64,000 nucleotides of DNA from CAZEHS01 sp964649745 (GCA_964649745.1 CAZYQI010000007.1:54085-118084); one strand, 5' to 3'. Counted from the first letter of the stretch, positions 1 to 8,363 are shown. Notes: a model not told the origin generated them from the letters alone. Numbers and translations are program-made.

Positions 1-166
1 AGATGGAGATATGCATCCCGGCAGGGGTATTCCCCTTTTGAATGACCTTTTCAATGGCATCCGCATATTTTTCGGGCTGAAGTTCTTTATATTTGTCCTT
101 GAAGGCCTTGGGATGGGTACCCTTATAGCGCACACGGCGCTGGTGTTTTTGTTCGTTATTGTCCAT
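1..166 (-). CDS. RsmH-like rRNA methyltransferase, N-terminal fragment (runs off the left edge)
   Basis: Reading leftwards from an ATG at 166 there is an open frame of 55 codons that leaves the window. An in-frame TGA lies two codons upstream, which fixes the start. The peptide is polar and lysine-rich, with segments YKGTHPKAF, KELQPEKYAD and KGNTPAGMH. From memory these resemble the N-terminal extension of clostridial class I SAM methyltransferases related to 16S rRNA methyltransferase RsmH; no catalytic motif is in view. The ribosome binding site is weak. The coding call is fairly firm, the family call tentative. Confidence 0.45.
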   Translation of the reverse strand, partial: MDNNEQKHQRRVRYKGTHPKAFKDKYKELQPEKYADAIEKVIQKGNTPAGMHISI

Positions 167-450
167 TGCTCAGCGAAAGAAGTGCAACATTCCTTCTTTC
201 TCCCACCTTTACCATATATTTTGGTTGTTTTCTGTAAACAAAATGATATCAAATACACCTCCCAAATGCAAATTCTATGGTCCATTACAGTCATGCAGGA
301 AAGGATGTCAATACGGATCGGATTACGGAACCCTTTTGTTCTTGGTCCGGCGATGCGCCAGTATATGTAAGCGGTTCAGGCATATGGGCATTTTGGGGAG
401 GCGCGATAAAAATTAATGCGTTTTAAATAGAAAATCCGTTTATTTAGAGG

Positions 451-551
451 GCTCAGGGGAATAGATGAACTGCGAGGATGAAACGAGGCTGTGCCTGAAA
501 GGATGACGCGTAGGCTTGGCACAGACCGATGGTATCTCAAATTTGCTGAGT
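451..551 (+). ncRNA. Structured 5' leader of the chemoreceptor gene (candidate cis-regulatory RNA)
   Basis: The stretch 167-619 holds no convincing gene. Within it, GCTCAG at 451-456 can pair with CTGAGT at 546-551 (one G-U pair) to close a domain. Inside this, CTGTGCC at 489-495 pairs perfectly with GGCACAG at 518-524. The part from the GAAA near 497 through GACGC and then ACCGATGG recalls pieces of the GEMM c-di-GMP riboswitch, whose targets are often chemoreceptors. The diagnostic GCAAACC and GCAAAGCC strings are absent, so no known class is assigned. Confidence 0.35.
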
Positions 552-619
552 GCTGCAACTAGGATAAGACAACAGGGAAAAAACAAAGCTGATAAAGCAC
601 AGCAAAAAGGAGAATGCGT

Positions 620-2332
620 ATGCGAGGATTTAACAATTTGAAGGTTGGAACAAAGCTCATCATATCTTTTTTCATCATGATTTCCATGATATGCTTGGTG
701 GGTTTTTTAGGGATCAGCAACATGGCCAGTATGAATCACAATATCAAAAGTATGTATGAAAGTGATCTGGTCGGTATTAAATCCATAAATATGCTGAAGA
801 CAAACCTTACGACTATCAGAGCGGACATCCTGTTGGTTCTGGATCCGGAAAATGCGTCCAAACGTCAGGAAATAGAGAGTAGTATTAATGCCATCCGTGA
901 TCAGAACAACGAGTTGATCGCAGAGTATAAAACCACCATAACCGAAAAGGAAGATGCGGATATATTCGCCCAATTTGAAACCGAGCTTACTGCCTATAGG
1001 GTGGCTAGGGATAAATTGATGGAAATGGTCAATGCAAATGATTATACCGGCGCCAAGGCATACTTCCCGGAGGTGAGCAAAATAAGAGATTCAATGTTTG
1101 CCACCCTGGATAAATCCATTGCCTTTAACGCGCATAACTCCAAAGGAAATTTTGATGAAAGCAACTTAGCCTATCAGAATGCAAAAACCTCCATCTTTTG
1201 GGTGATTGGAATTGGAATACTGGTGGCGACGTTGATTTCCTACTTTCTCACTACGACATTATCAAAACAGATCGGTAAGTTGCTGATTTTTGCAGAGGAT
1301 ATGGGAAGAGGGGATATATCAAGGGTCATTGATATCGATACGAAGGATGAAATTGGGAATGTGGCGGCGGCATTAAATGTCTCATCAAAAAATCTGAGAG
1401 AAATCATTACCAGCATTAATGACGGCTCCAGCAATTTGAGCGCCGTAAGTGAGGAGCTGTCGGCAACCATGGAGGAGATATCCTCCCAAATGGAGGTTGT
1501 AACCGAATCATCCAAACAAATTGCCAAGGGGGCTGAGGACTTAGGCGCAACAACGGAGCAGGTAAATGCCACCGTGGATGATATTCATGGAAGAACAATC
1601 GCACTGGCAAAAAAATCTGAGGAAAACCTGCAGTATACAAAAGAAATTGCCAGCAGAGCGAATGCCATAAAAGAAAAAGGAACGAAGGCCAGCGAGGTCT
1701 CCAGAGCCGTTTTCAGCGAGAAAAACGCAGATATTCGAAAGGCAATTGAAGAGGGCAAGGTGGTTGACAGCATCATTGAAATGACGAATGCCATTCGCGA
1801 CATTGCCTCCCAAACGAATCTGCTTGCGCTTAACGCAGCAATTGAGGCAGCCAGAGCGGGAGAGCAGGGCAGGGGATTTGCAGTCGTTGCCGATGAAGTC
1901 AGAAAGCTCGCCGAGCAATCCTCAACGACGGTATCTGAAATTCAAGTCATCATTACGAAGGTACAGGCGGTTTTCGGAAATCTTTCAAAGAGCGCCGGCG
2001 AGGTACTGGACTTCATGGAGCACACCGTAACGCCGGATTATGAGCTGCTTATCCAAACCGGTGTACAGTACGAAGAGGACGCCAGGCAGGTTGGAGATAT
2101 GTCCAACAATGTTGCCAAAGAGATCAATCAAATGGCCGATGCCATCGACCAGATCAGCAGCGCCATTGAGAACATCACCTCAATCGCTCAGGTGTCGATG
2201 AATAACGTAAAGGATATTCAGGTAGGGATCAGCGAAACCTCACTGGCCAGTGAAGATGTGGCAAAATCGGCGGTCGGTCAGGCCGAGCTGGCAGAAGAGT
2301 TGACCGGGATGGTGAAACGGTTCAAATTATAG
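620..2332 (+). CDS. Methyl-accepting chemotaxis protein
   Basis: Transmembrane chemoreceptor that senses a ligand outside the cell and signals through CheW/CheA. A membrane helix lies at about residues 10-33, a four-helix-bundle type sensor domain follows, and a second membrane helix lies near 190-212. A HAMP linker and a long coiled-coil signalling domain come next. The conserved hairpin tip is clear at about 397-430 (LLALNAAIEAARAGEQGRGF, then VVADEVRKLAEQS). There is no C-terminal CheR-tethering pentapeptide. ATG 620 is preferred over ATG 614 because GGAG at 609-612 is then seven bases away. The gene stands alone and is followed by a terminator. Its ligand cannot be read from the sequence. 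Confidence 0.95.
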   Translation: MRGFNNLKVGTKLIISFFIMISMICLVGFLGISNMASMNHNIKSMYESDLVGIKSINMLKTNLTTIRADILLVLDPENASKRQEIESSINAIRDQNNELIAEYKTTITEKEDADIFAQFETELTAYRVARDKLMEMVNANDYTGAKAYFPEVSKIRDSMFATLDKSIAFNAHNSKGNFDESNLAYQNAKTSIFWVIGIGILVATLISYFLTTTLSKQIGKLLIFAEDMGRGDISRVIDIDTKDEIGNVAAALNVSSKNLREIITSINDGSSNLSAVSEELSATMEEISSQMEVVTESSKQIAKGAEDLGATTEQVNATVDDIHGRTIALAKKSEENLQYTKEIASRANAIKEKGTKASEVSRAVFSEKNADIRKAIEEGKVVDSIIEMTNAIRDIASQTNLLALNAAIEAARAGEQGRGFAVVADEVRKLAEQSSTTVSEIQVIITKVQAVFGNLSKSAGEVLDFMEHTVTPDYELLIQTGVQYEEDARQVGDMSNNVAKEINQMADAIDQISSAIENITSIAQVSMNNVKDIQVGISETSLASEDVAKSAVGQAELAEELTGMVKRFKL

Positions 2333-2367
2333 CAGCGTGGCAGCTGTGGTATCTATACGTAAATGTA

Positions 2368-2408
2368 AGAGGACTGAGCTCGGCAAACCGCTGAGCTCAG
2401 TCCTCTTT
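2368..2408 (+). terminator. Rho-independent terminator after the chemoreceptor gene
   Basis: AGAGGACTGAGCTC pairs with GAGCTCAGTCCTCT across the loop CGGCAAACCGCT; the 3' arm runs into a short T run. Confidence 0.85.
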
Positions 2409-2573
2409 GCGGCAGATATGAATTTTTACAGCTCGCCTCGGATGGCATCAGGATGATACGACGCGGATAACCGTACTTTGCGCCGGTAGAAAATCTCGTG
2501 GACCCTCGTAATATCCGGTATAATATTCCTGATAGATAGAATCAGAAGTAACGGCAAGGAAACGAGGAACCCC

Positions 2574-4376
2574 ATGAATAAACCAACAGTCTTAAAAAAA
2601 TACTTTGGATTCGATGATTTCAGGTCTGGCCAGGAAGCCCTGATCGACAGCATCCTTTCCGGCAGGGACACCCTGGGCATCATGCCCACCGGCGGGGGTA
2701 AATCCCTTTGCTATCAGCTGCCTGCCCTGATGCTTCCGGGAATCACCGTGGTGATTTCGCCCCTTATTTCCCTGATGAAGGATCAGGTGGACGGCCTGGA
2801 GGAATCCGGGGTTCCGGCTACCTTTATCAACAGTACCCTGGATGCGGCTGAAACCTCAGAGCGTTTCCAACGGCTTCGGGAAGGCCATGTGAAGATACTT
2901 TATGTGGCGCCGGAGCGGCTGAATGCGGATTCCTTCCTGCGGCTGATCAGCCAACTGAACATCAGCCTGATTACCATTGACGAAGCCCACTGTATCAGCC
3001 AGTGGGGACACGATTTCCGTCCCAGCTATCAGGAAATCCCCCGATTTATCGACAGGCTTCCCGTACGGCCTGTTGTGGCGGCCTTCACCGCGACGGCCAC
3101 CCTCAAGGTAGTGGAGGAAATCAAGGTGCTGCTGAAGCTGAGAAAGCCCTTTGAACGGACCACCGGCTTCGACCGGCCCAATCTGCACTACCGGGTGATC
3201 ACCCATGGGGACAAATACGGCTGGCTGAAGCAAACGCTCACTGAAAAATTCCCCGGCTCCTCCGGGATCGTTTACTGTGCTACCCGCAAGATGGTGGAGA
3301 GCGTTGCCAAGCGCCTGGTCAAGGACGGCTTTAAGGCGGAGGGCTATCATGCCGGCATGGACAGCGGTGTACGGCAGGCGGTTCAGGACCGGTTCATGTT
3401 CGACCACACACAAATCATCGTAGCAACCAACGCCTTCGGCATGGGCATCGACAAGCCGGATGTGCGCTTCGTTGTGCATCACAATATGCCCGGAAGCATA
3501 GAAGCCTATTATCAGGAAGCGGGGCGCTGCGGACGGGACGGGGAGTACGGCGAATGTATTCTGCTCTATTCCCCCTCGGATATCATCAACCAAAAGCTGA
3601 TGATCCAGAATGACGGCGTGGACGAAGGACGCCAGGGGCTCCTTTTGGAGAATCTGCAGGTGCTGGTGAACTACTGCCACACTCAGCAGTGCCTGCGGCA
3701 GTATATTCTTGAATACTTCGGAGAAACCGACGCCCCAGCTAGCTGCGGCAACTGCATTAACTGCGATGCCTCCATGGAGATGCAGGACATCACCCTGGAA
3801 TCGCAAAAGATCCTTTCCTGCATCTTCCGCATGGAGCAGCGCTTCGGGGTTGCCATGGTCATTAAGGTGCTGCGGGGCTCCAAGGAAAAGAAGCTCACCG
3901 ACTGGCGTCTGGATCAGCTCTCCACCTACGGCATACTGAAGGAGATACCGGAGAAGAACCTGAGGGAAATGATCATGTATCTGGTATCCTCCGGCTACAT
4001 CCATATGACTGCTGATGAATTTCCGGTGCTGAAGCTTACCAATCTGGCCTCCGGGGTGCTGAAAGGGACCGAAAGCGTCTCCATCCGCAAGGAGCGGGTG
4101 CAGCATAAAGGAAAGGCGTCAAAGAAAAAAGCCCTGGGAAGCAATCCAGAGCTATACGATCGGCTGACAGACCTACGGAAACAGCTGGCAGACGCCAAGG
4201 GCGTTCCGGCCTTCTATATCTTCAGCAACAGCACCCTCCAGGCAATGTCCCAGCAGGTTCCACGAAGCAGGGAGGAACTGCTGGAGGTCAGCGGGGTAGG
4301 GGAGAAGAAGCTGGCGGGGTACGGCAGTCAGTTCCTGAATGTGATTGAACAGTGGTGTGAGGAGGCGCGGGCGTGA
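2574..4376 (+). CDS. recQ: ATP-dependent DNA helicase RecQ
   Basis: A 3'-5' superfamily 2 helicase acting in recombination and fork repair. Walker A GIMPTGGGKS is at residues 35-44 and the DEAH box near 134-138. The RecQ zinc-binding cysteines follow the helicase core (first Cys about 373, then CGNCINC near 390-397). An HRDC domain occupies about 528-595 and contains the helix-hairpin-helix-like string LEVSGVGEKKLAGYG. The length of 600 residues is normal for a RecQ with one HRDC domain. The start is supported by AACGAGG eight bases upstream. The 3' end directly abuts a broken minus-strand gene, which suggests a past rearrangement at this border. Confidence 0.97.
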   Translation: MNKPTVLKKYFGFDDFRSGQEALIDSILSGRDTLGIMPTGGGKSLCYQLPALMLPGITVVISPLISLMKDQVDGLEESGVPATFINSTLDAAETSERFQRLREGHVKILYVAPERLNADSFLRLISQLNISLITIDEAHCISQWGHDFRPSYQEIPRFIDRLPVRPVVAAFTATATLKVVEEIKVLLKLRKPFERTTGFDRPNLHYRVITHGDKYGWLKQTLTEKFPGSSGIVYCATRKMVESVAKRLVKDGFKAEGYHAGMDSGVRQAVQDRFMFDHTQIIVATNAFGMGIDKPDVRFVVHHNMPGSIEAYYQEAGRCGRDGEYGECILLYSPSDIINQKLMIQNDGVDEGRQGLLLENLQVLVNYCHTQQCLRQYILEYFGETDAPASCGNCINCDASMEMQDITLESQKILSCIFRMEQRFGVAMVIKVLRGSKEKKLTDWRLDQLSTYGILKEIPEKNLREMIMYLVSSGYIHMTADEFPVLKLTNLASGVLKGTESVSIRKERVQHKGKASKKKALGSNPELYDRLTDLRKQLADAKGVPAFYIFSNSTLQAMSQQVPRSREELLEVSGVGEKKLAGYGSQFLNVIEQWCEEARA

Positions 4377-4567
4377 ACCGTTGTGTACTCTTTATCCGGA
4401 AACTGACGGGCATTCTCTTCCATGGCCTCCATAAACGCATCCCGGGTTCCCTGAATGAACAGAAGATGGTGCTTAAGGTCCTCATGTACATACAGATCGA
4501 AGGCCTCCCGCACCCGGCCGGAGGAGGCAAGCTTTAGGAATGCTTCTGCAATCTCTTTCTTATTCAC
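4377..4567 (-). pseudogene. Truncated NTF2/SnoaL-like protein
   Basis: From ATG 4567 the frame encodes MNKKEIAEAFLKLASSGRV followed by AFDLYVHEDLKHH and a segment ending in MEENARQFPDK. This is the usual N-terminal half of the small NTF2-like/SnoaL family. The similarity stops at about residue 62, close to the recQ stop codon. Beyond that point the frame only reads antisense recQ (to 4328). About half of the expected 115-130 residues is missing, so the gene looks cut off by whatever joined this block to recQ. It has the same orientation as the VOC and fic genes and may belong to the same imported block. The family assignment is by eye. Confidence 0.55.
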
Positions 4568-4669
4568 GAACGGTCACCTGCCTTTGGATTTTTTCTGATC
4601 CTTTTGTCGTTTTAAATGCAGCGAAGTGAACTAAGTTACCGGCCAACATGAAAGTTGGCATCCGGCAGC

Positions 4670-5122
4670 TTATTTTTTGTCCAGTTCTTCCGCCAGGCCA
4701 ATCAGAATCCCTTCGGGCCCGCGGATGTAGCATAGCCGATATGCATCCTTGTACTGAACCACTTCACCAACAAGTTCCGCACCGTGATTGCACAGCCTGA
4801 GAAGCAGTCCGTCGATATCTTCCACGGCAAACATAACGCGCAGATAGCCAAGAGCGTTCACCGGGGCGTTCCGGTGATCGGCAATCACCGACGGGGCAAG
4901 AAAGCGCGAAAGTTCCAACCGACTGTTGCCGTCAGGGGTGACCATCATGGCAATCTCAACCTGCTGGTTCCCCAATCCGGTAACCCTGCCCGCCCATTGG
5001 CCTTCAACCATGGCCCGGCCCTCCAGTGTCATGCCAAGCTCGGTGAAAAAGGAGATGGCCTCATCCAGAGATTCTACCACGATGCCCACATTGTCCATTC
5101 GAAGCAGATTGTTTTTTATCAT
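4670..5122 (-). CDS. VOC (glyoxalase/bleomycin resistance) family protein
   Basis: A 150-residue protein with the repeated beta-alpha-beta-beta-beta pattern of the vicinal oxygen chelate fold. The first module begins MDNVGIVVESLDEAISFF and the second near LRVMFAVEDIDGLLLRL, ending in IRGPEGILIGLAEEL. A conserved Glu (EGILIGLAEE) fits the metal-binding position of the family, but the substrate cannot be predicted. ATG 5122 is chosen because AAGGAG lies seven bases upstream; an in-frame ATG at 5161 lacks a site. Its promoter-proximal side begins at the attC-like site at 5160-5228, as expected for an integron gene cassette. No attC is seen after its 3' end. Confidence 0.85.
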   Translation of the reverse strand: MIKNNLLRMDNVGIVVESLDEAISFFTELGMTLEGRAMVEGQWAGRVTGLGNQQVEIAMMVTPDGNSRLELSRFLAPSVIADHRNAPVNALGYLRVMFAVEDIDGLLLRLCNHGAELVGEVVQYKDAYRLCYIRGPEGILIGLAEELDKK

Positions 5123-5159
5123 CCTACATCTCCTTAATGATATTGAAAGCATAAATTTC

Positions 5160-5228
5160 ACCTAACGTTTCAGGTTTGCGACGCCCTTGAACCGCCCGAA
5201 ACCCTTGCGGCAGAGCTTCTGTTTAGAC
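5160..5228 (-). repeat. Integron-type attC-like recombination site
   Basis: A 69-base imperfect palindrome. Read on the minus strand it begins GTCTAAAC (near the RYYYAAC consensus) and ends GTTAGGT, an exact match to the GTTRRRY core of integron attC sites. Inner arms such as GGTTT/AAACC pair. It lies 14 bases downstream of the fic stop codon and 38 bases upstream of the VOC start, the position an attC takes between two cassettes of the same orientation. Confidence 0.6.
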
Positions 5229-5241
5229 GAAGTTAATTGCA

Positions 5242-6447
5242 TTAAACCTCATGAATTTTATCTAAGTTCGCTTCATAAATGAATTTCTTGCTTACTTTTT
5301 TTGATGATATCAGCTCCAATGATTCAAGTAAAAGTAAGGACGCTCTAACTTTTGAAAGACCAATCTTCGTAATATCCGATAATTCATTGACACCAAGTCC
5401 TGTTTCACCAAAAAGAGTGTTCTGAATCAAGACGAATAAAATAGACTGTATCTTATTATCCATATTATCTACTTTGTCTAATAATCGGATCTGCTTTTCA
5501 AAGAATTCAAGCTTACTAATTCTCTCATCCAGCGATAGACATAAATCCTCTAATGATTGAATTAGCACTTGGAAAAAATATTCAACAAAGCTTGTAATCT
5601 CACCTTTGTTTTTGGCATCGTTTACCAATTTAAAGCTTTTATAGTAACCATCAATATTCTTTTTTATCGTAAAGGATATTCTGTATGCAAGCAACGGATG
5701 AAGTTCTTTTGCCAACAGATAACTGCTAATAAATCTACTGATTCGACCATTACCGTCATAGAAAGGGTGTACATACCCAAACATATAGTGGAATACCGCG
5801 ATACTAATTAATATATTGTAGTTTTCGTTATTCAATATGGATAAACAATCTGTTAGCACCTCAATTATTTTACTTTCCGGTGTTAATCCTGTATGGATTA
5901 CTTTTCCGGTTTTGCTTCTAATATAAACAGCGTCCTTTCTAAAAATTGCGCCATCTGGCACATGTGAACTATCTTCTTCCGCAACCTCGGTTAGTACAAG
6001 TTCGTCATAAATAGAGCGAATGCCTGCACAATTGTTTAATGGGATGTCTTCTTCTATAAGCAACTCGTATTTTTTGACTAATCCGTAAAGTCTATTCCCT
6101 TTTTTCTTGCCTGATAAATCGTTAAGTATCTCACTAATTTCCTTCCGAGTACTTATGACTCCTTCTATGTCGTTTGTCATTTTAATTTCATCAATGATGC
6201 ACTTTCTCGTGTATTGTTTTAAAGCAATCGTAGGAACCAAATTGGCTTTGATACTAAGTTCTTCATTTGTTTTTAGAATGCGATGAATTTGCTGGAGTAT
6301 AGTATTGTTAATTACAAAGAAAGCTTTATTTTCACCAATAGAAAAATTGTATCTATATGTGGATTCTCCGTTATATCTGCTTTGATAAACAGATTCATAA
6401 GTGATCGGATCTTCATAGTAGATACTCGATAATAATCGATATTTCAT
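5242..6447 (-). CDS. Fic family protein with N-terminal inhibitory motif
   Basis: Fic enzymes transfer AMP or another nucleotide moiety from a cofactor to hydroxyls of target proteins. The catalytic loop VHPFYDGNGRISR is complete at about residues 223-235, with the key His. Upstream, at about 90-95, TNDIEG matches the [ST]xxxE[GN] inhibitory helix that blocks the ATP site in class II Fic proteins, so the enzyme is probably self-inhibited. The last 100 residues resemble a winged-helix domain, as in Fic proteins linked to transcription control. GGAGG precedes the ATG. Base composition is far more AT-rich than in neighbouring genes. Attachment-like repeats lie on both sides, so it looks acquired as a gene cassette. 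Confidence 0.93.
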   Translation of the reverse strand: MKYRLLSSIYYEDPITYESVYQSRYNGESTYRYNFSIGENKAFFVINNTILQQIHRILKTNEELSIKANLVPTIALKQYTRKCIIDEIKMTNDIEGVISTRKEISEILNDLSGKKKGNRLYGLVKKYELLIEEDIPLNNCAGIRSIYDELVLTEVAEEDSSHVPDGAIFRKDAVYIRSKTGKVIHTGLTPESKIIEVLTDCLSILNNENYNILISIAVFHYMFGYVHPFYDGNGRISRFISSYLLAKELHPLLAYRISFTIKKNIDGYYKSFKLVNDAKNKGEITSFVEYFFQVLIQSLEDLCLSLDERISKLEFFEKQIRLLDKVDNMDNKIQSILFVLIQNTLFGETGLGVNELSDITKIGLSKVRASLLLLESLELISSKKVSKKFIYEANLDKIHEV

Positions 6448-6546
6448 AAACGCCTCCGAAAAGCTTTTTTCTTATTATATTTCTATATTTTCAATAAGTA
6501 AAGGCGTTTTAAAGTCGTCTTTCTTTTGTTTTGTTCACTTATTTTC

Positions 6547-6580
6547 GTCTAACGTTCCGGGTTGCCGACGCCCTTCGAAC
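6547..6580 (-). repeat. attC-like half site upstream of fic
   Basis: GTCTAACGTTCCGGGTT and following bases match the 5160-5193 repeat closely (shared TAACGTT and GACGCCCTT). On the minus strand it ends in GTTAGAC, another exact GTTRRRY core. The second half of the palindrome is missing beyond about 6580, so the element is truncated. Confidence 0.55.
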
Positions 6581-6779
6581 ATAGTACAATTTTTCCAGAC
6601 ATTCAAGACGCCAATTCAGGATAACGGTCAATTTTCAACGGGCTTAGTGCTGGAGCTTCTGGGGACTTGTGAGGAGGTACTTGAATTCTGCGGCACACAT
6701 GATAGGATTCTGGTGTAAGCCTTTTGAATCCAAATCAATACCGGCAGAGAGTGACCTCCATATAGAAAGAGATGACCCC

Positions 6780-7664
6780 ATGCGTATGATTCCGGCTAAA
6801 ACCATTATCTCGGGCTATTCCGATAAGAATCAATGGTTTGGCACCCACTACAATATGAATATTTACAAGGGCTGCAGCCATGGGTGCATTTATTGCGACA
6901 GCAGAAGCCAGTGCTACGGGGTTGAAAACTTTGACGAGGTAAGGGCCAAGGAAAATGCGCTTATGCTGATCGAGAAGGAGCTTCGCGGCAAGCGAAGAAC
7001 CGGAATTGTGGGCACCGGTGCCATGAGCGACCCGTATAATCCCATGGAGAAGGACTATGAGCTGACCAGAGGGGCCCTTAAGCTCATTCACCGATATCGC
7101 TATGGGATATCCATTGCCACGAAAAGCAGCCTCGTGGTGCGGGATATGGATCTGCTGACAGCCATTTCATCCCATTCCCCTGTGCTGGTGATGGTTACGG
7201 TGACCACCGGTGACGATGAACTGGCAAGGAAGGTGGAGCCCAACGTTGCGCTGCCTTCGGAACGGTTCGGGGCAATCAAAGCCCTATCGGAGCAGGGGAT
7301 TCATACCGGTATCCTGATGATGCCCATCCTTCCTTTTATTGAAGACAACCCTGAGAACATTGCCGGGATTGTGGACAAAGCTTATGAAAGCGGTGCCCGC
7401 TATGTGTACCCTGCCTTTGGAGTTACCCTGAGACAAAATCAGCGGGACTGGTTCTTCAACAAACTGGATGTCCAATTTCCGGGACTTAAGCAAATGTACA
7501 TCCGGCAGTATGGTGAGGCGTACAGCTGTACCTCCCCCCATGCCAAGGATTTATGGAAACTGGTTGAGAAGCGGTGCGGCACGTATGGAATGGCCTGCAG
7601 GATGAAGGACATCATCCGGGGCTACACAGGGGAATATGGCAGTCAGCAGTTGAGTTTTCTATAA
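6780..7664 (+). CDS. SPL-like radical SAM protein
   Basis: A radical S-adenosylmethionine enzyme related to spore photoproduct lyase. The cluster-binding motif CSHGCIYC gives Cys32, Cys36 and Cys39 and is preceded by the typical MNIYKGC context. The family string GTGAMSDPYNP follows. Later segments (LMMPILPFIEDN, YPAFGVTLRQNQR) also fit this group. The substrate is unknown; many clostridial paralogues of this type are not the true DNA repair lyase. The frame is open from GTG 6669, but conserved sequence begins at MRMIPAKTI, so ATG 6780 is preferred despite a poor ribosome site. The gene stands alone. Confidence 0.88.
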   Translation: MRMIPAKTIISGYSDKNQWFGTHYNMNIYKGCSHGCIYCDSRSQCYGVENFDEVRAKENALMLIEKELRGKRRTGIVGTGAMSDPYNPMEKDYELTRGALKLIHRYRYGISIATKSSLVVRDMDLLTAISSHSPVLVMVTVTTGDDELARKVEPNVALPSERFGAIKALSEQGIHTGILMMPILPFIEDNPENIAGIVDKAYESGARYVYPAFGVTLRQNQRDWFFNKLDVQFPGLKQMYIRQYGEAYSCTSPHAKDLWKLVEKRCGTYGMACRMKDIIRGYTGEYGSQQLSFL

Positions 7665-7702
7665 TCCTGTGTACGAAACCCAGTACACTGTAAACGCTTA
7701 AA

Positions 7703-7763
7703 CGATACGAGAGCCTGTCATTGCCGTGTTGCTGCGCTTCCCGCAATGACAAACGATGTATCG
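7703..7763. repeat. Imperfect palindromic repeat
   Basis: TGTCATTGC at 7716-7724 pairs exactly with GCAATGACA at 7743-7751, and CGATAC at 7703-7708 pairs with GTATCG at 7758-7763. It lies in the intergenic gap 7665-7864. It resembles the short mobile palindromes with a GTCATTGC core found in many bacterial genomes. No other copy was noticed in the window. Confidence 0.5.
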
Positions 7764-7864
7764 GGTGGCAGCATACGGGGTGTAAAAGAACGTTCTGTCC
7801 CCGTTAATCAGCTTCGAAAATGGGTATTATACGGAACAATGAAGCTTTAACTGGAGGTGTTCCC

Positions 7865-8209
7865 ATGGAACCGATGAATTACTGGATTGTGAAGCTGGGG
7901 AAGGTGTATTACGCCTGTGGGGTTTCACGGTTTTCGGAGGGCTTTAACGATGCCTGCAGCTACGAGATGACCACGGAGGAAATGGTGGCATGGCCCTTCA
8001 AGCACGTGGAGGTGGCCGTAAGGATTGCAGAAATGATTGGCGGTACCGTTATTGAGAAAAAGGGAGATGTGAATCTTTACATCAGCCACGCGGAGCAGAA
8101 TCTGGATTATCTGGAGAGTGGGGCGGATCTGGAGGATGAACCAGCTCTCAAGCCCCGCAGAAGACGTTCCTGGGTGAACCGAAACGGGATCCGATATTAC
8201 ACCGATTAG
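7865..8209 (+). CDS. Small protein of unknown function
   Basis: A 114-residue soluble protein starting MEPMNYWIVKLGKVYYACG. GGAGG lies eight bases before ATG 7865; an upstream in-frame ATG at 7820 has no such site. The protein is mixed alpha/beta in character, has an acidic stretch near residues 88-96 and a basic stretch (KPRRRRSW) just after it, and ends in YYTD. There is no signal peptide, membrane segment or recognised domain. It is monocistronic and followed by a terminator. I do not recognise the family. Confidence 0.7.
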   Translation: MEPMNYWIVKLGKVYYACGVSRFSEGFNDACSYEMTTEEMVAWPFKHVEVAVRIAEMIGGTVIEKKGDVNLYISHAEQNLDYLESGADLEDEPALKPRRRRSWVNRNGIRYYTD

Positions 8210-8233
8210 GGATATCTAAAATGTAAAAAGTGT

Positions 8234-8301
8234 TAAAACCGGCCTTCGGCATCAAATCACCCCCTCTCACGGATGATTTGGAGCCATTGGCCGGTTTTTT
8301 A
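8234..8301 (+). terminator. Two-stem rho-independent terminator
   Basis: AAAACCGGCC pairs with GGCCGGTTTT and is followed by T residues. Its large loop holds a second stem, TCAAATCA with TGATTTGG. The rest of the gap 8210-8514 holds the upstream element and sigma-54 promoter listed next. Confidence 0.8.
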
Positions 8302-8350
8302 TCGGTATCAGCCATAATCGCTTGTAACCGACAAGAAGTTCAGGCAAACT

Positions 8351-8363
8351 GGTACTGAACGTA
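8351..8363 (+). promoter_or_regulatory. Candidate upstream activating sequence for the LevR-type regulator
   Basis: GGTACTGAACGTA lies about 115 bases before the -24 element at 8472. Its form GGTAC-N4-CGTA recurs, inverted, about 100 bases before the second sigma-54 promoter (17621-17633). A separate inverted repeat, GTTCAG-N11-CTGAAC, overlaps it at 8338-8360. Distance and sharing fit an enhancer-binding protein site; the link is inferred. Confidence 0.4.

Noticed and set aside
451..551. GEMM (c-di-GMP-I) riboswitch
   Set aside because: The diagnostic GCAAACC and GCAAAGCC elements and the second arm are missing, so it is kept only as an unclassified structured leader.
2856..4106. A 416-codon minus-strand frame inside recQ
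   Set aside because: It is antisense to conserved helicase sequence and its protein shows no family pattern; it is a shadow frame.
4568..4669. A second attC site after the VOC gene
   Set aside because: Only a short GCCAAC/GTTGGC hairpin is present; no GTTRRRY core with a partner is found at the right place.
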